A stretch of 64,000 nucleotides of DNA from Aurelia coerulea. Its lineage: Eukaryota > Cnidaria > Scyphozoa > Semaeostomeae > Ulmaridae. The notes below the pieces were generated by a model that did not search any database, was not told where the DNA came from, and worked only from the letters and a program-made list of their open reading frames with translations. Of the stretch, positions 21,731 through 33,489 are shown one piece after another. Numbering within the stretch: the first letter of the stretch is position 1; every line of letters begins with the position of its first letter. The translations under genes and the position numbers were made by a program. The DNA lies in assembly GCA_039566865.1 (NCBI GenBank), contig CM076954.1, positions 6,332,001-6,396,000 of the forward strand. The letters are read 5' to 3'.

Positions 21731-23519
21731 ATGGCCTTATTTCGTATTGTGAACTCTCTCCTTGGAAAGAACAAAGAAAATCCTCTACCCCCAAATGAAA
21801 GTATTTCAAATTTAGCTAATGAATTCAATTCATTTTTTATTGGCAAGATTGAGAAAAAAAGATCAAAACTTGATGCCTTAGGAGAAGCTCAACTTTCATT
21901 CAATATGCCTGAAACACAGCCTCCTTGCGTGTTATTCAGTGAGTTTTAGGAAGTATCCACTGAGGATGTAAAAAAGATTCTATCAAAAAGCAAAATCAAG
22001 AGTTGTGAACTTGATCCTTTGCCGGCAGCAGTCCTGAAGCAATGCTTGGATATATTACTGCCTATCATTGTTCATATTGTAAATTCTATTCTTGCATCTA
22101 GCTGTATGCCTGCAAGTCTTAAGCAGGCACTTGTCATACCTCATCTGAAGAAAATAACTCTGGAATTACTGTTTCCCAATTATAGGCCAGTTTCAAATTT
22201 GGCCTTCATAGGCAAAGTTACTGAAAAAGTTGCAGCTAATCAACTAATGACTTATATGTCTGATCAAGGCATTAGTGAAAAGTTTCAATCATCTTACAAA
22301 GAGTTTCATTGCACAGAGACAGCATTACTTCGCTTAAATAATGATATCTTGCGAGCTCTGGATAATGGCCAATGTGTTCTCTTAATTCTTTTGGATTTAT
22401 CAGCTGCATTTGATACCATAGATCACGGTATTCTGCTGGAGCGTCTCGTGAAGTATGTAGGGGTCACTGGGAGTGCACTGCAGTGGTTTAAGGACTATCT
22501 AGCTGATCGCAAACAAAATGTTCTAATCAATGGCCACAGATCATCTCAGTCTAGTTTAGCACAAGGAGTTCCCCAAGGGAGTGTGCCTGGACCTATTTTG
22601 TTTACTGTGTATATGCTACCCCTTGGTAAAATTATGCGTCACCATGAATTGGACTATCATTTCTATGCGGACGATTCTCAGTTATACTTAGTGTTTCAGC
22701 CAGTACAGGAATCTGCAGATATTGCTGTTGATAAAATGATAAACTGTATATCTGATGTCCGCTCCTGGATGGGAGCAAACAAGCTGATGTTAAATGATCA
22801 GAAATCTGATATATGATCGTGACGAAAAATGGATTACCTGATGAAGTGAAATTGCCGGATATTGATATTGGTGGATCTATTATAGAGCCATCTGAATCTT
22901 TTGAGGAATCTGGGAAGCAAATGGGACAAGCACATGAACATGTCTACTCATGATGCCAATATTTCAAAGACATGTTTCAGGCAGCTTCGCAATCTTTGGT
23001 CAACCAAAAAGTTTATTGATAGTGACACGCTAGCTACGCTCACTCATGCTTTTGTAACATCAAAATTGAACTATGGTAGCGCGCTGTTGTATGGTATTCC
23101 AGGAACCAAAATGTCGAGGCTACAGTATGTACAAAACTGTGCAGCCAGGTAAGGGTGCTCGTAAGTTTGATCATGTGACACCTTTGCGCATTGACTTACA
23201 TTGGCTACCAATGACTTACAGACCAATGTTTAAGATCCTTCTCACCGTGTTTAAGATTCTTCAGGGTAAAGCCCCTGAATATTTGATGGATATGATTACT
23301 CTTTACAATCCTTGTAGATCCTTGCGATCTAATGGTAGCCGAATTTTGAATGTACCCCGCTCTAATACAAAGAGTTGGGGCGATAGGGTTTTCAGCATTG
23401 CTAGACCCAGATTATGGAACTCACTCCCCATTGAGCTACGGACGACAAATAACATTGTAGAGTTTAAGTCGAGATTGAAGACTCATTTGTTCAAAATGGA
23501 ATTCGAGGGATACTTGTAA
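21731..23519 (+). pseudogene. LINE-B reverse transcriptase, broken
   Basis: The coding remnant begins ALFRIVNSLLG and shows RT motifs in order: NYRPVSNL, LLDLSAAFDTIDH, QGVPQGSVPGPI, HFYADDSQLY and the C-terminal HWLPMTYRPMFKILL and LWNSLPIELR motifs of CR1/L2-type proteins. The frame is broken by a TAG at about 21947 and by shifts near 22810, 22905 and 23150. No endonuclease remains. Family known: APE-class LINEs that copy themselves by target-primed reverse transcription. Confidence 0.9.
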
Positions 23520-23646
23520 TTTTATATCATTTTATACCTAATTTGTAACTATTTGTACCTAATTTTTCTTTACATAGTACCTAAATTTGTTAAGGCGCCT
23601 TTGAATACATTTTTTATTGTAGATAAATGGCGCTATAGAAATGGTC

Positions 23647-23647
<1 letters not shown>

Positions 23648-23704
<57 letters not shown>
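23648..23704 (+). repeat. (AAT)n microsatellite, tail of LINE-B
   Basis: About 19 units of AAT follow GCGCTATAGAAATGGTCT, a 3' end style common in L2/CR1 LINEs. Confidence 0.95.
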
Positions 23705-23705
<1 letters not shown>

Positions 23706-23935
23706 CAACACTGGCACGAGTGTCGAGTTATATGGAAAGGCCACAGTTAAAATTAACAATTACCTCCTTTTTAATGTCACATTACAGTTATTGTTCACTT
23801 GTGTAGATGTTTCATGATTGGAAATCGAAAAACAAGATCAATAAGATCCATGAAAGAGCCCAGAGAATCATATAAAAAGATAGTACTTCCAATTTTGAGT
23901 AACTTTTGATAAAAAGTAACTCAGTATCTTCCGTG

Positions 23936-24011
23936 ACTGATGAAGAGGGGGAATTGGATCAACTGTATACTCAGGACTAAGATTATTTATAAACTTGTAG
24001 AACAAGGTATA
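23936..24011 (-). mobile_element. LINE-A C-terminal fragment beyond a long-TIR insertion
   Basis: Read on the - strand this encodes TLFYKFINNLSPEYT, matching TLFYKIMNNLTPLYT of the LINE-A copy at 49540-50797. It is the downstream continuation of the LINE-A copy at 27502-34190, separated from it by the 24012-27501 element. Confidence 0.8.
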
Positions 24012-27000
24012 GACCAGGCTGTACTGGCGCTAGGTACCACTTTTCGGCAGAGAAATTGGGACTATGATTTTTGGATAGCTCTAAGCATTGGTATAACGAA
24101 AATCGATGGTAAACGGGAAGTTTGTAATGATCTTGCGCGAAACGCGTCAATTACCGTTCGGTACTTAGGCCCAACGCGCGGCTTTTTAAATTTTCAATCC
24201 TTTCTTAACAAGCGAATGCATGTGATGCATTTTATGCCATTTCTTGGCTGTATAATCGTCTTTCACATAAAATTAATGTTATTAATTCAGAAAATATCGA
24301 AATTTACCGAATCTACATGGTAATTTGACCATATGATGTCATTTTTATGTGACGTCATCACTGCAAACGAAATATTTCGCAACTGACGATCATGACGTTC
24401 TATTCTGGAAGACCTTGGGTGGAACGTCGTTTATTGATTACAAAGACGCCTATAAAGACGAACTAAATACTTCATTCCTGTGGACACCTGCAAATCCCGG
24501 ACGGTTGCAAACAACGGACAGGCTGTTTCCTTTATTCATGCTAATATCTTCAGTATATTGTGGCACTGTATCAGGATCTTGATTAAAGTATTTGCAAGGG
24601 AAAAATTAGGTGGAACATCATGTTTCTGGCCACTTTTGTACTAGGATCTTGTGCAAACTCAGCGTTTCATTCATTTGGCGGTTCAACATAACTATTTTGA
24701 GATACGACTTCATTGCTAGAAGTTCTATTTGCCATTGTATTTTTGCACCAGAAAATGAACAAGGCTGACCATGGTTTGATTTCTATCTGGGACTGAAAAG
24801 TGCAAGTTCAAGAGTCATTTCGGGATACCACCTATCAGAAAGGAGAACAAATGATCAGCAGAGATGCCATGACATCAGGAGTGAGCAAGTGCTTTGTTGG
24901 CGACAGTTGAGTTATTTTGAAGTGGACGTTGAATCGTTCAGAGCAAGTGGAAAATACAAAAATACTTGCAGAGGTGAACAGGGCTGCCAGCACTTACAAA
25001 CATCTGTGACGATCATATATCTAGCAGACAGAAAAATTCATGAAGCGTATCATCAAACGGTAGAGATATTCAAACAGGAGCATGTTAGCGAGCGTTTTTT
25101 GTCTAAATCTTGAGAAAGAAAAGACTGCTGCTTTGAGTTCTGGCAGCATTGCTCTTGGAGACCATATTGCTGCCGGACTACTTTTTTAAGGAGATGTCTT
25201 GGCGAGGATGAGAGCCAAAAATTCTGTCAAGAATCCCTTGAGTCCCATTAAGTCAAGTTTCGCAATCCGATCAAAATATCCTTGGAGTATTACCTCCCTT
25301 TAGCAAAGTGAGGGCAAGCTATAAACTTTGAGAGAGAACTTGAATACACTTTATGCCCAATTCCGTTCACTTGGCAAACCTGCACGATTCAAGAAGATTC
25401 ATCTCAAAAGCAAGTTGATCCAAGTCATTGTCAAGAAAATGAAGAGCCCTGTGATACACCAAGGGGAAGTCAGTCCTAAAAGCCAATCGCGTCTGTGTCC
25501 TTTGTCAACATGTTGGCAAGTTTTGTTTGCATAACACAAGCAGCAGAAACATACAAAGATTCAATGTAAAAATTTTTGAAACAGCTGCTGTCTGGATATA
25601 GTCGAGCTGACATTGTCGCAGCTACATACGAAGAAGTCTCCCTAACATCAGCCGAAAGAAACTCAAGTTGAATTCAGCAAAGTGGTTATTTCATCAAACA
25701 AGTCAAAGGTTTCCTCGGAATTTCCGTGACTTTTCAACTTGTGATGACAACGAACGGCAATTTATGTTTCGCATGAGGGTTACCATCGTTGCAACCAGGG
25801 CGAAGGCATTTAATTTTCAACACTGCTAGAAGATCTGCTCCTCAAAGGTAACGACTGCTGCAAAGTGACACTTGCCCTGTGCGAAATTAAAGCAGAGCTA
25901 GCTAGCAAACAGGAAGAGGCTGGTCCAAAGCTTCTACTGCACTGCTACCACGTGTTGAGCGTCCATCCTCTCAAGAATGTTATTATAAGATGGTATCAAA
26001 AAGATAATACAGATATCGTTGTCATCAAGCTAAATACGTTGCTTGACCAGCAAGACAGAGTTTATCTCGACAATGGAATAGAATGCACCACAAATTACTT
26101 TAGCTTACTAATATCGACCTTTCTGATCCATTGAAGAAATGCATGTTAAGTTTGAACACTTTTACAGGTAGTGACTATATATGGTACATAGGAAAAGCAG
26201 CTTGCTAGAAAATTGCAGCAAATAATCCAAATTTTTAACAAACTAACTTATAGATCTAGATCACTTGGTTTATCTAGGGACTTAGCTGGAAGAATTAGCT
26301 GATATTCTTGAGCAATATGATTGGTTTCTGTACGGCAGTAATATAAAATTTTCGAACGCAAACACATCAATAAAAGGAGATCAATATATCACATTGCAAG
26401 TCAATTTTATCATTGCATTCAAAGAGCACAAATCCTGTCGCTAGAATTTTGAGTTTGTTGCAGAAACTAATTCTGTTTTGTCTGTTTTGAAATGGAAAAC
26501 TTGAAACTCATTCGATGAATGAGAGGTTTGAACAGTGTTCTTCTATATCAACTTTTCTGAGACGGACAAAGCAGTTGATGTGATTGACATGGGCAGTGAC
26601 AACAAAGTTTAAGAATTATATTCATCCAAATTTAACCTGTATATGTAAATAGCCGAATAATTTTAGCCACGTTGTACATAGAAAGGGAACAACTGAGCTT
26701 CCGTGTTCTTAACTCATGTGATAATGAACTCAATATATAGCGTCATATCATAATATAACAGCTTTGCAAGATTTTTATTGAAACACTTTTGCGTCCTCAA
26801 ACTCGAGAGAGAAAGTTCATCCCGTAGAAATAGAATATTTAGAACTATTCATCCAGCGCAAAGACTGACTAGGAATCTGCAAAAGCTATGATATAGAAAC
26901 ATGTTTAATTCAAGAAATAAGAAGCTCAAAGTATTGTGCTAAAATTCATCATGGAACGTCTTGTCTCCCAGATTGATCTTCCGTATCAATCTTTTCCATT

Positions 27001-27501
27001 GTCTGTTGTTTCCAATCGTGCGGCATTTCCAGGTGTCTGCAGGCACGGGGAATTCAACTCCATCCGTTTTTATAATCAATAAATGAGGTTCTCACAAACT
27101 CTTATAAGGGTGAGCATGCTGAACATAAGTTACGAAATTTTTCATTTTGCAATGATGACGTCACATAAAAACGACTTCATATGCTCAAATTGCTCTATAG
27201 ATTCGGTAAATTTCGATATTTTCTGAATTAATAACATTACTTTTATGCGAAAGACGATTATACAGTCAAGAAATGGCATAAAAGGTGTCACATACTTGCG
27301 CAGTCTAAGAAAGGATTGAAAATATAAAAAACCGCGCGTTGGGCCTAAGTACCGAACGGTAATTGACGCGTCTCGCACAAGATCATTACAAACTTCCCGT
27401 TTACCATCGATTTTCGTTATACCAATGCATAGAGCTATCCAAAAATCATAGTCCCAATTTCTCCGCCGAAAAGTGGTACCTAGCGCCAGTACAGCCTGGT
27501 C
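24012..27501. mobile_element. 3.5-kb element with about 370-bp terminal inverted repeats
   Basis: The ends are perfect for at least 16 bp (GACCAGGCTGTACTGG / CCAGTACAGCCTGGTC), and imperfect complementarity extends about 370 bp inward (24012-24380 against 27130-27501). It lies inside LINE-A, and LINE-A coding resumes on both sides. No clear target duplication survives. Long TIRs suggest a Mutator-like or foldback DNA element. The interior (about 24600-27100) has only short frames (for example 25865-26134) that I do not recognise. It could be a decayed transposase or captured host sequence. Confidence 0.75.
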
Positions 27502-28769
27502 GTCTGCTCCATCTTCGGGAACTCAGTGTCTCCCAACCAAGCTCTGCGTACAGCTTCTCTCGAGATGTTCCCCTCCATGTACCTGACACAGCTAAGGCAG
27601 CAGAATACTGTACGGACTCTAGCTTTTCCATTAAATTTGGTATAATAATATGTTGACTGAATTCACATACTTTGGCAAGAATATGGTAAATGGCATCACC
27701 ATAGTCTAGGTGGGGTCGAAAATAGAGCTTATATAATTCATTTAGGGTATGCCTTGGCAAGTATTTGGAGAGATATTTTAGCAAACCAATGCCCATTCTC
27801 GTTTTAGAGATCGCTGATTTGATATGAGCTGATAAAGACAGCTTTGAGTCCAGGATAATTCCTAAATGTTTGTGTTCATTTACTTTCTTGACAGGTACGT
27901 TGTTAAAAAGAATCACAGGATGATCAATTTCGAACATTTTCCTTGAAAATGTTAATTCAACAGCTTGTTTCTGTGGATCAGGATTAAAGGACATTCTCCA
28001 AGCGTGAGCCCGCCGACTTATCAAGTTCAAGTCATGGTTCATGTCACTTGCAGCTGTATTGGAATCTCCTACCACTGTAAACAATGATGTATCATCAGCA
28101 AATAACTTAACATTGCACTTCAAGCCTACAGCTAGGTCATTTATATACACAAGGAAAAACAAAGGACCTAGAATAGAGCCCTGGGGCACACCTGCGGAAA
28201 TATCTCCCCAATTAGAACTCTGCCCATTCAGCACAGTCCTCTGCTTTCGATCCTTGAGAAAACTTTGGATTAAAAAGAGAAGTTGTCCAGAGACACCACA
28301 TCGCTTCAATTTATAAATTAGACCATCTTGCCATACCCTATCAAATGCCTTAGAGATGTCAAGATACACAGAACGAACATCAAGGCGAGGGTTACAGTCA
28401 AAAGCTTGAAATATTGTATGTGTTATTGAGAGTAACTGGTTGATTGTTGAGTCACCTGGGCGAAAACCTGATTGATTTGGGTTAAGAAGTTCAGGTGATA
28501 CAAGATGCGAGTAAAGAGAATCGTATATGAGTTTTTCAAGTATTTTCCCAAAGATTGGTAAAAGAGAAATAGGACGGTAATTCCCCTTCAGATTTTTCTC
28601 ATTTTTTTTATGAACCGGCACTACGTTTGCATATTTCCAATTTTGGGAAATAGGCCACGCCTCAAACAGTTTGTGAAAATTATCTTGAGTGGCAGAACTA
28701 ATAAAACATCGCTCAACTTTATCATCCTTACAGATATTTCATCCCAGCCATGTGCTTTATTGGGATTAA
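27502..28769 (-). pseudogene. LINE-A reverse transcriptase
   Basis: RT motifs run in order on the - strand: NYRPISLLPIFGKILEKL, YLDISKAFDRVW, SAGVPQGSILGPLFF, VKLFADDTSLF and KVNEHKHLGIILD, ending at SSRRWSRR where the 24012-27501 element cuts in. The FADD active site is intact. The frame is open from 28621 down to the breakpoint; upstream of that a shift is needed to continue through about 28760. It is an APE-class LINE polymerase. The original C-terminal tail can be read from the second copy at 49944-50797. Confidence 0.92.
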
Positions 28770-29774
28770 AGGGCATATGAAGCGAAAATGTTTATTCAAG
28801 TTTTTAGGACTTCAAACATCGCTTTACACGATGGCATGAAAAGAATTTTTATTTGCAGCCTCTAAAGTTGCAAATTAGCGCTTCGAATTACCCGGGATAG
28901 CCAAAGAATGTGGCGCACTGCGAACGCTGTCAGGACGCTGCTTCCCAGACCTCGCAATCCGGTTGTGACGTATTGTGTTTATCCCTTTGGTTTTATGACA
29001 TCGATCTCCTGTACGCAGTGTCATGTAAAACAGAGTAAGAAGAATGGAATGAAAACGATTTCTTTCAGTGTAAGGATATATTCTTGCGCGAAAATACTTG
29101 CTTGCGTTATTATTGAAATAAAATTAATTGCTCATTCAAAGTTATTCTTGTTTCCTAGCCTGCGAATGAACCCTCCCCCCAACAAGAAGCTATTTTATTA
29201 AGATTTCAATGTTAACTTACCACTCATGTAACGACACTGTGTCTTCAAATCTGGCTCGAAGTTGTGATTGTCTGATGCCATCATCCTTGTCTTGCCTTGA
29301 GGTTCATCTTCGCGACGACAACCTTCCCTTCCTAGGCAAGGCCCATCTTCAGATTAATTCGAGCTTGCTCATTCAGAAGCTAGTGGCTCGGGATGGTATG
29401 GCAAATAGCGTCCATCGTGCGTTGCAACATCTGCTACATCGCTGGATGCATCGTCTGGGGCTTGTGATTTGTTTGTTTCGCTGCTATACATATTTTTCGA
29501 GAGGACTTTACTCTGCTTTGCCAATGCGAAATGAGTGCAGTGAGTGTGGAATGTTGGTCTTCTCTCGAAACGTAATAAACACAATACGTCACAATCACCG
29601 AATGGGGGCTCACTCGCACCAGGCTCCGCAGTCACTTTTTCTTATAATCTGAATGATTACTTTTGTTAATTACGCCGCAATGGCTCATTAAATGATTATT
29701 TTGATAACAAATTCAGAATCAGCACCCAAAAATTAACCAATTTCGATGAAAGAACTTTTCGCTTCATATGCCCT
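28770..29774. mobile_element. 1,005-bp element with TTAA target duplication
   Basis: It is flanked by TTAA on both sides (28766-28769, 29775-29778). Inverted termini AGGGCATATGAAGCGAAAA / TTTTCGCTTCATATGCCCT are perfect. TTAA duplications are characteristic of piggyBac and Kolobok superfamilies. No transposase was seen, so it is non-autonomous. The interior has short frames on both strands that I do not recognise. Near its right end AATCAGCACCC resembles the 5' tandem array of this window. Confidence 0.9.
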
Positions 29775-30366
29775 TTAAGCGATCTTATGATATTAAGTAT
29801 CTTTTCGTCAGAGATGGTGAAATCGCTTATCAGAGTCGTAGTTACCGGAGAATCTTGGGGAATTTCACTACCTGTGTCAATGGTCGTGCATTGAAGTATA
29901 AAATAGTCGTTAAATATCTGTGCCTTTTCGGTGAAATCCGTTACAAACAGCCCGCTCTCTAGAAGAGGTGGTATGATAGGAATTTTAACTTTGTTTAAAA
30001 CAGTGTTTATTAAGGTCCAGTAGGTTTTACTACTTGTCCCAGGATTAGCTAAGGTATTCCCAGCCTTTAGGATTAGTCAATTAGTCTTGTGCCTTCAGAT
30101 ATCATCTTTTGTATACCTTCAAGTTTATCATCTGGCTGACCATTCCTCACAAAAGTTTTATATGCACGATTTTTTTTCCTTAGAAAGTTTTTGACGGCTT
30201 GCGTTATCCAGGGAGCTTGACGAGGTCTAATTGTTTTAACTTTATTGGGGATGAAATTTGAATTAATGTTGAAAAGAACTTCGTTGAGTAGTTTTACCTG
30301 TTCATTAGGGCAGGTCATGTTGTCAAATTGTTCGTGCCAAGCAAACATTTCAATGCTTTTCCTGAT
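29775..30366 (-). pseudogene. LINE-A region between endonuclease and RT
   Basis: The - strand frame joins the endonuclease end (AIRKSI at the foldback breakpoint) to the RT. It contains a PRQAPWITQAVKNFLRKK motif, the APWI(T/S)...KKRNRAY-like linker common in APE-class LINEs. A frameshift near 30073 interrupts it. Two insertions bound it on either side. Confidence 0.85.
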
Positions 30367-33300
30367 AGCATATGAGTCAAATCTTTCAATAAGGCACAGG
30401 GAAACCCGCAAATCTTCCAATTTCACGCTTTTAAGCCAATGATACCGTCGTATTCCGATCACATGACTGAATATAAGGCTTTCGAGATAAATTTTCGAGT
30501 ACCTTCACGAAAATAAAAATGGATATCCGAGTAATAAAGATACAGAGCTGGTTTTACCACGAATCGATTCGAGAGGCCTCACTCCACAGTTGTTTTTCTG
30601 CATTTGGTTAAAATCTCGTCAAGGATCGGCGTTACATCGAATTTCATTCCTTCGAAAATTGGACTATGTTCAAGAATTCTTCAGGAACGCTACAAATAAG
30701 ATATAGCTTTCAAAATTTCACATGTTACGTGAATTATGTCTAGGAACAACATGACAATATTTGTTTGTGTGATTTTCGAAAATCCTAGACGAATTAAAGC
30801 TATTTGCTGCGAAGAAAACTAATGGGCATACCTTCACCCGCAGCAAAACCCCAGTAATCGGCATTAAATCACTCTTTTTCGCAATAATAACCAGCAGATA
30901 CATTAACGAATAACTTTACAACAAATCCAATTTCTTTCCACCATTTTATCATCGATAATTTCGATAAAATGTGACAAGACTTCACAGCCGCTGCAACAAA
31001 CCGTCCACCTATCGTCGACTCAAAGTTTTCTTGTTGCAAACACCAGGAAAGCTTGCATAAAACAAAAGGTTGTGCAAAGCTCAGGTTTCCCATATGACAC
31101 AGCAAATAGTTACCTTTGATAATAGATTGTACACCTTTGAGAATAGATTGCAGGGGAAATTTCTTTACACAAATTATGTACTTTTCCGAGAATTTGCAAT
31201 CTTTTAGAAATGTTTTAATTTCAGTTTATTTTGCAACGATAGAATGCCTCCAGGAGTGTGCAATCTATTCTCAAAGGTGTCATTTTGCTGTGTCATATGG
31301 GAGTCCTAAGTCTTGCAAAGCCTTTTGTTTTATGCAAGTCTTGCAAGAATTCCTACGTGTTTGCAACAAGAAAACCTTGAATCGACGGTAGTTGGACGGT
31401 TTATTGCAGAGGCTGTGAAGTCTTGTCACATTTTATCGAAATTATCGATGATAAAATGGTGGAAACAAAAAAATTGGATTTGTGGTGAAGTTATTCGTTA
31501 ATGTATCCGCTGGTTATTATTGCAAAAAGAGTGATTTAATGCCGATTACTGGGATTTTGCTGCGGGTGAAGGTAGGCCCATTAGCTTTCTTCGCAGCAAA
31601 TAGCTTTAATTCGTCTAGGATTTTCGAGAATCACACAAACAAATATTTTCATGTTATTCCTGGACATAATTCACGTAACATGTGAAATTTTGAAAGCTAT
31701 ATCTTATTTGCAGCGTTCCAGAAGAATTCTTGCACATAGGCCAATTTTCGAAGGAATGAAATTCGATGTAACGCCGTAGACTGGCTACACAATCTCTGTA
31801 TGCTCCTTAGAACTGATTTGTCGCTAATACAGAGACTTGTTGCCAAACAGTGTCTGAAATCGGACTAACTTGATAGCCTCGTTTTCATAAGCGCTACATG
31901 CGTAAAACGCGGACCACGGAATTAATATTTGGTTGTTGTTGCTGCTGTGATCAGTAATCATCAAAATGACTCAAGAAAACAACACATTGATACCAAGTTT
32001 TATTCATGTGAATTTGAAAGAATTTTAGACAGTTTATGACTCTGACAAAATTGAGCATGGACAGTGAACATAAATTTGAAATTTCAGAGGAGTTCAGAGT
32101 GACCAAAGATAAAGGAATCAAAGATTTGACAAGATTAGGCATTACATCATCATTATACATTATCATTAGCAATCAGTTAAGTGGTATCTGAAGTGCAAGG
32201 AATTTTCAAAGGAACTGTCCTTTATATTTGCTCCAAGTGATTTGCTGCATCAGATAGACAATCTCTCTCCAAGAAAAGTGCCATCTAAATGCATCCTGGT
32301 ACAAGGTCTGATAATAATGAAGCAGGTATCTTGCTTTAAACAAACCCCTATGGATTAAAGATATCAACATCAATGTGATGCAAGTAACAAATACTTGTTA
32401 AATCACAAGCAAAAAATTATATCACCCTTTCCTTTCCCTATGTGATCCAAACACGGGGGGGGGGGGGGGTTGCATCACATAAGGAACTTCCATAGTAAAA
32501 GTACCTGGTCATTTTTAGTCATGTTCACAAAAAACCATAAAATTTTTTTGCTAAAATATCCAAAGATTGTTTCATTTGGCAAATCAAGTGCATTCAAACC
32601 AAAACAACTGTTAAGGTGATAAAGTACAACAGCCCAACATTGCGAAGTAACATGCTTGCAGTTAGATAATATTAGAAATTGAAATACACGAGCCAAATGT
32701 AAACGAAAAAATCACTACTAACCTGAACTTAGAGTAGGCCTACACCTACACTACACTGCAGTTTTGTACTGACAAATGACACTCACTGCTGTCTTGAAAA
32801 TGCCTCTCAAGTATTGCAACAACATTACATTTTGCCAGTTCCTGTTAGAGCACAAACAAATATCTCTTCCCAGTGCCCACTTTATCATGCCAAATGGCTG
32901 GCTAAATTCCTTCAACTTCATTTGCTTCTGGTCGATCAAGCTGCGACGACAGCGCCGGTCGCCATTACTTCTTCTTGAAAAACTCAGACCAAACAGGCCT
33001 CTACTTCAAAGGGAGGTTTTCCAGTAAAAATAAGTAAAGAGAGGAAAAGTTGATTGGCTACAAAAAAATTTACTATTGTTTTAGCCGAAATGCTCCAATC
33101 AGATTTACAATTCGGTTTTTCGTTCTGAAAATTCCGATTTGAGACACTCTCTGGCAACTAGTCCCTCATTGAGCTGGCCATCAGCAACAACAACAACAGC
33201 GAAATCGAGGGACTAGTGTAGCTAGTCTAGTAACGCCGATCCTTGACGAGATTTTAACCAAATGCAGAAAAACAACTGTGGAGTGAGGCCTCTCGAATCG

Positions 33301-33489
33301 ATTCGTGGTAAAACCGGCTCTGTATCTTTATTACTCGAATATCCATTTTTATTTTCGTGAAGGCACTGGAAAATTTATCTCGAAAGCCTTATATTCAGTC
33401 ATGTGATCGGAATACGACGATTTAAAAGCGTGAAATTGGAAGATTTGCGGGTTTCCCTGTGCCCTATTGAAAGATTTGACTCATATGCT
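30367..33489. mobile_element. Mutator-like foldback element with 9-bp duplication
   Basis: The target duplication TTTCCTGAT flanks it (30358-30366, 33490-33498). The termini AGCATATGAGTC are perfect inverted repeats. Without its own nested insertion the element is about 1,660 bp. The left arm (30367-31106) is complementary almost throughout to the right arm (31286-31776 plus 33230-33489), leaving a loop of about 180 bp that also folds on itself. Removing it restores the LINE-A frame at AIRKSI/EMF. There is no coding capacity; the open frames are palindrome shadows and the disrupted LINE. The 9-bp duplication fits the Mutator (MULE) superfamily. Confidence 0.92.
31777..33229. mobile_element. 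1,453-bp element nested inside the foldback
   Basis: It is flanked by GTAACGCCG (31768-31776, 33230-33238), a 9-bp duplication present once in the opposite arm of the foldback at about 30623-30631. Termini TAGACTGGCTACA / TGTAGCTAGTCTA are inverted repeats. The interior has short frames only and a G-run at 32456-32470. It is probably another MULE-type non-autonomous element, younger than its host. Confidence 0.9.

Larger units (their letters stand above)
21685..23705 (+). mobile_element. LINE-B (CR1/L2-like), 5'-truncated, with AAT tail
   Basis: It is inserted into LINE-C between the codons for KLHA and LARVS. The 3' end is a (AAT)n microsatellite, typical of L2/CR1-type LINEs that lack poly(A). 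Only a very short target duplication (about ATGC) is visible. Coding remains are in the next entry. Confidence 0.82.
20290..23935 (+). mobile_element. LINE-C: RT fragment split by a MITE and by LINE-B
   Basis: Three pieces on the + strand read as one LINE. The piece before 20567 ends with the PQGSVLAHLLF-type RT motif. 21494-21684 begins INDFF and carries a YPDD active-site variant (family usually YADD) and KKASQKLHA. 23706-23935 continues with LARVSSYM and a C-terminal YCSLVWMFHDW...INKIHERAQRI segment. The pieces are separated by a TA-type MITE and by LINE-B. Several stops and indels make it long dead. It abuts a - strand LINE-A fragment at about 23936. Confidence 0.8.

Noticed and set aside
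30869..31501. Paired frames at 30869-31105 (-) and 31313-31501 (+) with nearly the same peptide (SKLSMIKWW), suggesting a duplicated gene
   Set aside because: They are the two arms of the foldback element; the identity follows from the inverted repeat, and no domain is recognisable.
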